NCBI RefSeq assembly: GCF_014651055.1
Contig: NZ_BMWD01000009.1
Coordinates: forward strand, 80,840-144,839
Length of the DNA stretch: 64,000 nucleotides
Reading direction: 5' to 3'
DNA from: Streptomyces fructofermentans
Lineage (GTDB): Bacteria; Actinomycetota; Actinomycetes; Streptomycetales; Streptomycetaceae
The translations under genes were made by a program, and so were the position numbers. Shown here piece by piece: positions 1 through 10,123 of this stretch (the stretch's first letter is position 1; each line of letters starts with the position of its first letter). Under the pieces are notes generated by a model. The model was not told the DNA's origin. It saw nothing but the letters and a program-made list of their open reading frames with translations, and did no database searches.

Positions 1-517
1 GCCGTGCGGCGAGAACTGCCGGGCGCCTGGGAGCGGCGGCAGACGGACCCGCCACGTCGGGAAGGTCCCGGGCCGGGCGAGCAGACCTGCCGGGCGGCGG
101 GCAGCAGGGGCAGCGGCCCGACGGGAAGCCATGGAGCATCGCGGGCAACGAGCCCGCGGCCCGCGGCCCTGCCCGTCGCGGGCCTCCCTCGGGCGGAGGC
201 CCGCTGGTGGCCGGACACCGGTCGCCGCAGGTTCGAGCCCCGCCCCCCGTCCCCGGAGGGCCGGCGGGCGGGCGACGACAGCCGGCGACCGCCCACCCAC
301 GGGCACAGCACCTCACCGTGCAACCGGACCACCCGCGCGCACCCCGCCCGGGGCCGACTACCCGGCCCCGCGACCCCGCCGGCGGGGCGCGCCGCGGGCG
401 GGCACCCGTACGGCGGAAACCGCAGCCCGCAGCGGAGCCGTGCCGCGCCACGAGGGCGCGCCGCGTCCGGCACCACGTGCCGGTCCCCCGGGGCCGGGAC
501 CCCGGGAGAGGCCGGCG
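1..517. other. Non-coding stretch downstream of polA
   Basis: No credible gene is seen here. Open frames on the plus strand are rich in Arg, Pro and Gly and run antisense into the polA 3' end, as expected of very GC-rich non-coding DNA. A short GC-rich inverted repeat around 482-502 (GGTCCC ... GGGACC) lies just past the polA stop and could act as a weak terminator. Any gene entering from the left edge cannot be recognised. Confidence 0.5.
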
Positions 518-3244
518 TCAGTGGGCCGCCGACTCCCAGTCCGCCCCTGAGCCGACGGACACGTCGAGCGGGGCGCGCAACCGGACGGCTCCGGCCATCT
601 CGCGCCGGACGAGTTCCTCCGTGCGCTCGCGCTCGCCCGGGGCGATCTCCAGGACGATTTCGTCGTGGACCTGGAGGAGCATGCGGGAGGTGAGGCCGGC
701 TTCCCGGAGGGCCCGGTCGACGTTCAGCATGGCGATCTTGACGATGTCGGCCGCCGTGCCCTGGATCGGCGCGTTCAGCGCCATGCGCTCGGCCGTCTCG
801 CGGCGCTGGCGGTTGTCGCTGTTGAGGTCGGGCAGGTAGCGGCGACGGCCGAACAGGGTCTCCGTGTAGCCCGTCGCCCGCGCCTCGTCGACCACGCGGC
901 GCAGATAGTCGCGTACGCCGCCGAAGCGCTCGAAGTACGTGTCCATCAGCGCCCGGGCCTCGCCGGCCTCGATGTTCAGCTGCTGCGACAGACCGAAGGC
1001 GGACAGCCCGTAGGCGAGCCCGTACGACATGGCCTTGATCTTGCGGCGCATCTCCGCGTCGACTGCGGAGCGCTCGACCGAGAAGACCTGCGAGGCGACG
1101 GTGGTGTGCAGGTCCTCGCCCGAGGTGAACGCCTCCAGCAGCCCCTCGTCCTCGGAGAGGTGGGCCATCACCCGCAGCTCGATCTGGCTGTAGTCGGCGG
1201 TCATGAGGGACTCGTAGCCCTCGCCGACCACGAAGCCGCGGCGGATGGCGCGGCCCTCCTCGGTGCGGACCGGGATGTTCTGCAGGTTCGGGTCCACGGA
1301 CGACAGGCGGCCCGTCGCGGCCACCGTCTGGTTGAAGGTGGTGTGGATGCGGCCGTCCGCGGCGATCGTCTTGATCAGGCCCTCGACGGTCACGCGCAGC
1401 TTCGCCTGCTCGCGGTGCCGGAGCATGATGACCGGCAGTTCGTTGTCGGTCTGCGCGGCGAGCCAGGCCAGGGCGTCGGCGTCCGTCGTGTAGCCCGTCT
1501 TCGTCTTCTTCGTCCTGGGCAGGCCCAGCTCACCGAAGAGGACCTCCTGCAGCTGCTTGGGCGAGCCGAGGTTGAACTCGTGGCCCGCCGCCGCGTGCGC
1601 CTCCTTCACCGCCTGCTGCACCGCGCCCGCGAACATCTGCTCCATGGCCTCCAGGTGGGCCCTGTCCGCGGCGATGCCGTGCCGCTCCAGACGGGCCAGC
1701 AGCGTCGACGTCGGCAGCTCCATGTCGCGCAGCAGGTCGGCCGCGCCGACCTCCGGCAGCCGCTCGCCGAAGGCCTCGCCGAGGTCCAGGACCGCCCGGG
1801 CCTGCACCATCATCGCGTCGGCCTCGGCGCCCTCGTCCGCGCCGAACGCGAGCTGCCCGTCGGCCGCGGCGGCCGGGGCCAGTTCGCGGCCGAGGTACTC
1901 CAGGGACAGCGCGTCCAGGTCGAAGGAGCGCCGGCCGGGCTTGACCAGGTAGGCGGCGAGCGCGGTGTCCATGGAGATGCCGTCGACGCTCCAGCCGTGC
2001 TCGGCGAAGACCCGCATCACGCTCTTGGCGTTGTGCAGGACCTTCGGCCTGCCCGGGTCGGCGAGCCATCCCGCGAACGCGTTCTCGTCGGCCTCGTCGA
2101 GCCGGGTCGGCTCGAACCAGGCGGCGGCGCCGTCGGCCGAGGCCAGCGCGACCTCCGCGACCGAGCCCGTGCCGAGCGCCCAGGTGCCGACCGTGGTCAG
2201 GCCGAGGACCGCCGTGCCGTGCTCGGCGAGCCACGGGGCCAGCTCGCCCGTGCCGAGGACCGCGCCGTCCACCGCGACACCGGCCGCGGCCGCGGGGGCC
2301 GGCTCGGCCTCCTCCGCTCCGGGGTCGACGGCGAGCAGCCGCTCGCGCAGCGAGGGATTGCGGATCTCCAGGGTGTCCAGGACCATCGCGACGGCCGTGC
2401 GGTCGTACGCGGCGCGCTCCAGGTCCGGGACCGCCTTCGGCAGTTCGACGTCACGGACCATCTCCGTGAGGCGGCGGTTGAGCTTGACCGCCTCCAGATG
2501 GTCGCGGAAGTTCTGGCCGGCCTTGCCCTTGACCTCGTCGGCGCGCTCGACCAGCTCCGCGAACGAACCGAACTGGTTGATCCACTTCGCGGCGGTCTTC
2601 TCGCCGACACCGGGGATGCCCGGGAGGTTGTCCGACGGGTCGCCGCGCAGGGCCGCGAAGTCGGGGTACTGCGCGGGCGTCAACCCGTACTTCTCGAAGA
2701 CCTTCTCCGGAGTGAACCGGGTCAGCTCGGAGACGCCCTTCGTCGGGTACAGCACCGTCGTGTGCTCGCTGACGAGCTGGAACGAGTCGCGGTCCCCGGT
2801 GACGATCAGCACCTCGAAGCCCTCGGCCTCGGCCTGGGTGGCGAGCGTCGCGATGACGTCGTCCGCCTCGAAGCCGTCGACGGCGAAGCGGTCCGCGTGC
2901 ATCGCGTCGAGGAGCTCGCCGATCAGCTCGACCTGCCCCTTGAACTCGTCCGGCGTCTTCGAGCGGTTCGCCTTGTACTCGGTGAACTCCTCGGAGCGCC
3001 AGGTCTTGCGCGACACGTCGAACGCCACCGCGAAGTGCGTGGGCGCCTCGTCGCGCAGCGTGTTGGCGAGCATCGACGCGAAGCCGTAGATCGCGTTGGT
3101 CGGCTGGCCCGTCGCCGTCGTGAAGTTCTCCGCGGGCAGCGCGAAGAACGCTCGGTACGCCAGCGAATGCCCGTCCATGAGCATCAGCCGCGGGCGTCCG
3201 CCGCCGGAGGTCTTCTCGGTCTTCTTCGATGCTGAATCTGCCAC
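518..3244 (-). CDS. polA: DNA polymerase I
   Basis: This gene encodes a 908-residue family A DNA polymerase for Okazaki fragment processing and repair synthesis. The N-terminal third is the 5'-3' exonuclease/flap domain, with the opening motif MLMDGHSLAYRAFFALP and the helix-hairpin segment GDPSDNLPGIPGVGEKTA. The C-terminal half holds polymerase motif A (DYSQIELRVMAH), motif B (RRKIKAMSYGLAYG) and motif C (LLQVHDEIVLE). The middle domain does not show the Asp-x-Glu proofreading signature of E. coli Pol I, so proofreading is probably lost, as is usual in actinobacteria (inference). The GTG at 3244 is preferred because the conserved protein begins shortly after it; an ATG 30 bases upstream is possible. 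The gene is divergent from the oxidoreductase at 3391. Confidence 0.97.
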   Translation of the reverse strand: MADSASKKTEKTSGGGRPRLMLMDGHSLAYRAFFALPAENFTTATGQPTNAIYGFASMLANTLRDEAPTHFAVAFDVSRKTWRSEEFTEYKANRSKTPDEFKGQVELIGELLDAMHADRFAVDGFEADDVIATLATQAEAEGFEVLIVTGDRDSFQLVSEHTTVLYPTKGVSELTRFTPEKVFEKYGLTPAQYPDFAALRGDPSDNLPGIPGVGEKTAAKWINQFGSFAELVERADEVKGKAGQNFRDHLEAVKLNRRLTEMVRDVELPKAVPDLERAAYDRTAVAMVLDTLEIRNPSLRERLLAVDPGAEEAEPAPAAAAGVAVDGAVLGTGELAPWLAEHGTAVLGLTTVGTWALGTGSVAEVALASADGAAAWFEPTRLDEADENAFAGWLADPGRPKVLHNAKSVMRVFAEHGWSVDGISMDTALAAYLVKPGRRSFDLDALSLEYLGRELAPAAAADGQLAFGADEGAEADAMMVQARAVLDLGEAFGERLPEVGAADLLRDMELPTSTLLARLERHGIAADRAHLEAMEQMFAGAVQQAVKEAHAAAGHEFNLGSPKQLQEVLFGELGLPRTKKTKTGYTTDADALAWLAAQTDNELPVIMLRHREQAKLRVTVEGLIKTIAADGRIHTTFNQTVAATGRLSSVDPNLQNIPVRTEEGRAIRRGFVVGEGYESLMTADYSQIELRVMAHLSEDEGLLEAFTSGEDLHTTVASQVFSVERSAVDAEMRRKIKAMSYGLAYGLSAFGLSQQLNIEAGEARALMDTYFERFGGVRDYLRRVVDEARATGYTETLFGRRRYLPDLNSDNRQRRETAERMALNAPIQGTAADIVKIAMLNVDRALREAGLTSRMLLQVHDEIVLEIAPGERERTEELVRREMAGAVRLRAPLDVSVGSGADWESAAH

Positions 3245-3390
3245 GACACCGATCCTGCCACGCCGCACTGACACTCGGCCCCGCCCCGCCCCCCGCGGGC
3301 CGCCCCGGCGTCCACCGCGGCACGATCGTCGTCACAGCCACGTGGGAGGATCGGAGACGTACCTCACACACGCCCGAAGAGGAGGCAGAG

Positions 3391-5670
<2,280 letters not shown>

Positions 5671-5717
5671 GCGTTCGCTTAGGCAGTATCGGATCGACGA
5701 CGAAGGAGCCGGACCCC

Positions 5718-6206
5718 ATGGGCGAGCAGCACCACGTGAAGTTCCCGCAGGAGGTCATCGACGAGTACTCGGCGCTGGGTGTGGACCTGGCGGCGATGTT
5801 CTCCGCCGGACACCTCGGCACCCGCATGGGCGTCCAGATCGTCGAGGCCTCGGCGGACCGCGTCGTGGGCACCATGCCGGTCGAGGGCAACACCCAGCCG
5901 TACGGGCTCCTGCACGGCGGCGCCTCCGCGGTGCTGGCCGAGACCCTCGGCTCCGTCGGCGCCATGCTGCACGGCGGCACGTCCAAGATCGCCGTCGGCG
6001 TCGACCTGAACTGCACCCACCACCGGGGCGCGCGCTCCGGCCTGGTCACGGGCGTGGCCACCCCCGTGCACCGGGGCCGCTCCACCGCCACGTACGAGAT
6101 CGTGATCAGCGACGAGGACGGGCGGCGGGTGTGCAGCGCCCGCCTGACCTGCATGCTGCGCGAGGTGAACCCGGACGACGCCCGCCGGGCCGCCGCGGCG
6201 GGCTGA
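5718..6206 (+). CDS. PaaI-family hotdog thioesterase
   Basis: This is a 162-residue single hotdog-fold acyl-CoA thioesterase. The signature QPYGLLHGGASAVLAETLGS carries HGG at residues 66-68 and the likely catalytic Glu75. The core strand KIAVGVDLNCTHHRGARSG also fits the PaaI/YbgC-like group (hydroxyphenylacetyl- or 1,4-dihydroxy-2-naphthoyl-CoA type). The substrate cannot be read from sequence. A GAAGGAGCC ribosome binding site precedes the ATG. It may be co-transcribed with the upstream oxidoreductase. An 8-bp inverted repeat follows at 6246-6282. Confidence 0.9.
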   Translation: MGEQHHVKFPQEVIDEYSALGVDLAAMFSAGHLGTRMGVQIVEASADRVVGTMPVEGNTQPYGLLHGGASAVLAETLGSVGAMLHGGTSKIAVGVDLNCTHHRGARSGLVTGVATPVHRGRSTATYEIVISDEDGRRVCSARLTCMLREVNPDDARRAAAAG

Positions 6207-6245
6207 CCCGGGCCGGCACCCGGCACCGGAGCGAGGGGCCGCCGC

Positions 6246-6282
6246 CGTGGGCCGGACACCGCCCGCGGCGGCTCGGCCCACG
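6246..6282 (+). terminator. Possible terminator after the thioesterase gene
   Basis: CGTGGGCC (6246-6253) and GGCCCACG (6275-6282) form an 8-bp stem around a GC-rich loop. There is no T tract, as is common in Streptomyces. Support is modest. Confidence 0.35.
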
Positions 6283-6401
6283 CGTCCGCCCCACCGCCCG
6301 AAGCCCGCAGCCCGAAGCGGCGGCAGCGCTGCCCCGGCCGTGGAACACCCTTTGTGCGCAACGGCGTTGATCCCGGGCACTCGGCGGCTTAGCGTCATGG
6401 C

Positions 6402-6854
6402 ATGGGAACGGGCCATGCCCCCTGGCGGGCGGCGGTGCTGGGCGCGGTGCTCCTGAGCGTTGCCCCGGCCACCGGGTGCGGGGAGCCGTCCGGCGGACAC
6501 GGCACGGACCCCGCCCCGGGGACAACACGGCCCGGCGCGCGCCCGAACTCCCCGTCGTCACCGTCACCGAACTCCCCCTCGTCACCGACCGCCACATCCC
6601 CCGAGGAACTGTGCGCGCGGCTCGTGGCGTCCTGGTCCCGCGAGGTCCTGGACAGCCGCACGTACGGCGACTACCAGTCGATGGGGCTGTCCAACGGGCA
6701 GTACGAGATCCTCATGGACGTCGTGGACGCCGCCCGGTCCGAGCGGCGGCGCGCCGGGACGCGGGCGGCGCTGCGGCTCATCGACCACGACTCCCGCGAG
6801 CGCTGCGAGCGGCGGTACCGCGACGGCAACCCGACGGGAGGGCCGTGGAGTTGA
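6402..6854 (+). CDS. Putative small lipoprotein
   Basis: This 150-residue protein has a short basic N-terminus, a hydrophobic stretch (AAVLGAVLLSVAP) and a lipobox-like ATGC, so it is probably an Lgt/LspA-processed lipoprotein. A Pro/Ser/Thr-rich linker (NSPSSPSPNSPSSPT) joins the anchor to a polar helical domain of about 80 residues with charged pairs (RSERRRAGTRAALRLIDHDSRERCERRYRDG). No family was recognised. The stop lies inside the start region of the next gene (10-base overlap), indicating translational coupling. Function is unknown. Confidence 0.7.
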   Translation: MGTGHAPWRAAVLGAVLLSVAPATGCGEPSGGHGTDPAPGTTRPGARPNSPSSPSPNSPSSPTATSPEELCARLVASWSREVLDSRTYGDYQSMGLSNGQYEILMDVVDAARSERRRAGTRAALRLIDHDSRERCERRYRDGNPTGGPWS

Positions 6855-7558
6855 GCGGCGTCGGACCGGTCGAGCCGGGCGAGAACACCCACGAACTCAC
6901 CACGGGACCCGACCTCTCCGGCCCCGTTACGGGCCGGCCCGGCCCGCCGCCCTCCGGCCACCTCGGCCACTCCGGACGACTCGACCCCTCCGGACGACTC
7001 GACCGCCTCGGTCGACTCGTCGGCCTGCAAAGGTTCTACGACCGGCACCGCAGGGCCGTGCTCGCGTCCGCGTCGGCGGTCGGACTGCTCGCCGGCGGCG
7101 GCTACCTCCTCGCGACGCGGCCCGAGGAGCCGCCACCGCCGCCGGACCCGCTGCCGTCCCAGGTGGTGGACGTCGCGTACCTGGGCGTGGAGCCCCCGCC
7201 GGCGGGGGCCCGGAGCGGCAGCTTCAGCTTCGCGGTCCGGATCACCGTCCGCTCAGGACCCACGGTCACCGTCGTGCGCGTGTCCCAGCCCTACGCGGCA
7301 CTGTCCCTGACCTCGCTGCCAGGCACGCCGTTCCGCACGAAGACCGGTTTCGGCCACAAGATCGTCGTCACGATGCATGTCACGGAATGCGCAAATGTGC
7401 CGTCAAACGCCGGACTTCCTTTCCTCGAAGTAACTCTGCGTAATACGCGCGCAATACAGGACCACAGCTTCATCCTCGGCGAGCAATATGCGCACGACCT
7501 GTCCGAAGCCCTTCAAGTCGCCTGCAGCAACGAGTTATCGTCACGACCAAAACCGTAG
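6845..7558 (+). CDS. Putative membrane-anchored exported protein with a TTA codon
   Basis: The 237-residue product has a low-complexity cytoplasmic N-terminus (repeats of SGRLD/GRL), one transmembrane segment (LASASAVGLLAGGGYLLA), a Pro-rich linker, and an extracytoplasmic domain with beta-strand-like alternation (SFAVRITVRSGPTVTVVRVSQ). The GTG at 6845 overlaps the end of the lipoprotein gene, so the two probably act together at the cell surface. A TTA codon (7535-7537, codon 231) makes full-length translation potentially bldA-dependent. The last ~60 codons use A/T-ending codons unlike the neighbours. No family was recognised. Confidence 0.7.
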   Translation: MELSGVGPVEPGENTHELTTGPDLSGPVTGRPGPPPSGHLGHSGRLDPSGRLDRLGRLVGLQRFYDRHRRAVLASASAVGLLAGGGYLLATRPEEPPPPPDPLPSQVVDVAYLGVEPPPAGARSGSFSFAVRITVRSGPTVTVVRVSQPYAALSLTSLPGTPFRTKTGFGHKIVVTMHVTECANVPSNAGLPFLEVTLRNTRAIQDHSFILGEQYAHDLSEALQVACSNELSSRPKP

Positions 7559-7838
7559 AACACTCCTGGAATGGCGAGGGCCCGTCCTGCAGGTTCTCAC
7601 TATGCGGACAGGACGAATCAGCCGGAATTCAGCCCATCCACCCACTGAGTACCGCTCTGCATTACCTCGTGTCATAACAAGAGCGTCACAGCCTGGGTCA
7701 GACTCTCCTCCACCTTCCCTTCACCCGCTTAGAGTCACGGCCAGTCACCGCGCCATCGGATTCGAAGCTTTTTCGGCCCAGCGCTCGACTCGGCCCGTTC
7801 CACGAGGAAGGGCCGTGCCAGGGAAAGGACTGCTGATC

Positions 7839-9074
7839 GTGCGTCAACGTTCGCTCATCGCCATCACCGCCGCGCTGGCGGCGGGAGCTCTCACCCTCAC
7901 CGCCTGCGGATCGCGCGACGAAGACAAGGGCGGGTCGGACGCCGGCGGCGGCGGCACCACCGTCGTCATCGGTGTCGACGCCCCCCTGACCGGCGACCTC
8001 TCCGCGCTGGGCCTCGGTATCAAGAACTCCGTGGACCTCGCCGCCAAGACGGCGAACAAGGAGAAGACCGTCCCCGGCGTCACCTTCAAGGTCGAGGCCA
8101 AGGACGACCAGGCGCAGCCCTCCTCGGGCCAGGCCAACGCCACCACCCTGGTCGCCAACAAGGACGTCCTCGGTGTCGTCGGCCCGCTGAACTCCTCCGT
8201 GGCCGAGTCCATGCAGAAGGTCTTCGACGACGCCAAGCTCCTCGAGATCTCCCCCGCCAACACCAACCCGGCCCTGACCCAGGGCACGGAGTGGAACGGC
8301 GGCACCAAGGCGCGTCCGTACAAGTCGTACTTCCGCACCGCGACCACGGACGCCATCCAGGGCCCGTTCGCCGCGCAGTACGTCTTCAACAAGGCGAAGA
8401 AGAAGAAGGTCTTCGTCATCGACGACAAGAAGACCTACGGCGCCGGTCTGGCCGCCACCTTCACCGACGAGTTCAAGAAGCTCGGCGGCAAGATCGCGGG
8501 CACCGAGCACATCGACCCCGACACCAAGGACTTCTCCGCGGTGGCGACCAAGGTCAAGAGCTCCGGCGCCGACGTCGTCTACTACGGCGGCGAGTACCCG
8601 CAGGCCGGCCCGCTCAGCAAGCAGATCAAGGCCGCAGGGGCCAAGATCCCGGTCGTCGGCGGCGACGGCATCTACAGCGCCGACTTCATCAAGCTCGCCG
8701 GCGCCAGCGGCACCGGCGACCTCGCCACCTCGGTCGGCGCGCCCGTCGAGGACCTGCCGTCCGCCAAGGAGTTCGTCGCCAACTACAAGGCCGCGGGCTA
8801 CAAGGAGGCCTTCGAGGCCTACGGCGGCTACTCGTACGACTCCGCCTGGGCGATCATCGAGGCCGTGAAGAAGGTCGTCGAGGACAACGACGGCAAGCTT
8901 CCGTCCGACGCCCGCGCCAAGGTCACCGCGGCCGCGCAGAACGTCTCCTTCGACGGTGTGACCGGCAAGGTCTCCTTCGACGAGTTCGGCGACGCCACGA
9001 ACAAGCAGCTGACCGTGTACTCGGTCGAGGGTGGCACCTGGAAGGCCATCGAGTCCGGTACCTACACCGGCTGA
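7839..9074 (+). CDS. livK: Branched-chain amino acid ABC transporter, substrate-binding lipoprotein
   Basis: This is a 411-residue periplasmic-binding-protein type 1 lipoprotein that captures Leu/Ile/Val-like amino acids outside the cell. Signal peptide: VRQRSLIAITAALAAGALTL, then lipobox LTAC with Cys23 as the lipidated residue, followed by a Gly/Asp linker. The mature protein shows the family pattern VIGVDAPLTGDLSALGLGIKN and the hinge segments VVGPLNSSVAESMQ and VVYYGGEYPQAGPLSKQIKAAG. The GTG is preceded by GGGAAAGGA at suitable spacing. It heads the liv cluster, and a strong hairpin separates it from livH, consistent with higher expression of the binding protein. Confidence 0.93.
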   Translation: MRQRSLIAITAALAAGALTLTACGSRDEDKGGSDAGGGGTTVVIGVDAPLTGDLSALGLGIKNSVDLAAKTANKEKTVPGVTFKVEAKDDQAQPSSGQANATTLVANKDVLGVVGPLNSSVAESMQKVFDDAKLLEISPANTNPALTQGTEWNGGTKARPYKSYFRTATTDAIQGPFAAQYVFNKAKKKKVFVIDDKKTYGAGLAATFTDEFKKLGGKIAGTEHIDPDTKDFSAVATKVKSSGADVVYYGGEYPQAGPLSKQIKAAGAKIPVVGGDGIYSADFIKLAGASGTGDLATSVGAPVEDLPSAKEFVANYKAAGYKEAFEAYGGYSYDSAWAIIEAVKKVVEDNDGKLPSDARAKVTAAAQNVSFDGVTGKVSFDEFGDATNKQLTVYSVEGGTWKAIESGTYTG

Positions 9075-9097
9075 TCCACACCCCGTACCACCACGAG

Positions 9098-9133
9098 CCG
9101 CGCGGGGCGCCGCACCACAGGCGCCCCGCGCGG
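9098..9133 (+). terminator. Strong hairpin between livK and livH (partial terminator or RNA stabiliser)
   Basis: A perfect 14-bp stem (9098-9111 with 9120-9133) encloses an 8-base loop, with no T tract. It lies within what is otherwise one operon, so it probably lowers read-through into livHMGF or protects the livK mRNA 3' end. Confidence 0.7.
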
Positions 9134-9185
9134 ACTCGCATCCGGTCACACCCCTCGACTATCCGAACGTCTCGGAGGACATGCG

Positions 9186-10118
9186 GTGAACGAACTGCCG
9201 CAGCAGCTGGTCAACGGCCTGCTACTGGGATCCATGTACGGGCTGGTCGCCATCGGCTACACGATGGTCTATGGCATCGTCCAGCTCATCAACTTCGCCC
9301 ACGGCGAGATCTTCATGACCGGGGCGTTCGGCGCTCTCACGGTCTATCTGTACGTACTGCCCGACGGCACCACCATGTGGATAGCGCTGCCGCTCATGCT
9401 GGTCGGCGCCGTCTTCGTCGCCGTCACCGTCGCGGTCGGAGCGGAACGGTTCGCCTACCGCCCCCTGCGCACCGCGCCCCGCCTCGCCCCCCTCATCACC
9501 GCCATCGGCCTCTCCCTGGCCCTCCAGCAGGCGGTATGGGCCTGGTACCCCAACGCGAAGTCTGCGCGCACCTTCCCGCAGATCGAGGGCGGCCCCTTCC
9601 ACATCGGCAGTGTCACCATCCAGACCGGTGACATCTTCCTGTTCCTCGCGGCCCCCATCAGCATGGCGATCCTCGCCTACTTCGTCATGAAGACCAGGAC
9701 CGGACGCGGCATGCAGGCCACCGCGCAGGACCCGGACACGGCCAAGCTCATGGGCATCAACACCGACCGCATCATCGTGGTCGCGTTCGCCCTCGGCGCC
9801 GCGTTCGCCGCCGTCGGAGGCCTCGCCTACGGCCTCAAGTACGGCCAGATCGACTTCCGCATGGGCTTCATCCTCGGCCTCAAGGCCTTCACCGCCGCCG
9901 TCCTCGGAGGCATCGGCAACATCTACGGAGCCATGATCGGCGGCGTCGTCCTCGGACTCGCCGAGACCCTGGCCACCGCCTACATCGCCGACGTCCCCGG
10001 CATGTCCCAGCTCGGCGGCCAGTCCTGGGCCAACGTCTGGGCCTTCGTACTCCTCATCCTCGTGCTCCTCCTCAGGCCACAGGGCCTGCTCGGCGAGCGC
10101 GTCGCGGACAGGGCGTGA
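9186..10118 (+). CDS. livH: Branched-chain amino acid ABC transporter permease LivH
   Basis: This 310-residue integral membrane permease has about eight hydrophobic helices. It starts with the family hallmark QLVNGLLLGSMYGLVAIGYTMVYGIVQLINFAHGE. The cytoplasmic coupling region (TAQDPDTAKLMGINTDRIIVVAFALG) and the loop AAVLGGIGNIYGAMIGG are typical of LivH. The GTG start has a GGAGG about eight bases upstream. It pairs with LivM to form the translocation channel. The stop overlaps or abuts the livM start region. Confidence 0.95.
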   Translation: MNELPQQLVNGLLLGSMYGLVAIGYTMVYGIVQLINFAHGEIFMTGAFGALTVYLYVLPDGTTMWIALPLMLVGAVFVAVTVAVGAERFAYRPLRTAPRLAPLITAIGLSLALQQAVWAWYPNAKSARTFPQIEGGPFHIGSVTIQTGDIFLFLAAPISMAILAYFVMKTRTGRGMQATAQDPDTAKLMGINTDRIIVVAFALGAAFAAVGGLAYGLKYGQIDFRMGFILGLKAFTAAVLGGIGNIYGAMIGGVVLGLAETLATAYIADVPGMSQLGGQSWANVWAFVLLILVLLLRPQGLLGERVADRA

Positions 10119-10123
10119 GACCG

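Noticed and set aside
225..260. TTCGAGC loop resembling a tRNA T arm near the left edge
   Set aside because: The flanking bases do not pair into a T stem and no acceptor, D or anticodon arm can be formed.
4..693. Plus-strand frame of 229 codons at the left edge
   Set aside because: Arg/Pro/Gly-rich sequence without motifs, overlapping the polA 3' end antisense; typical of non-coding GC-rich DNA.
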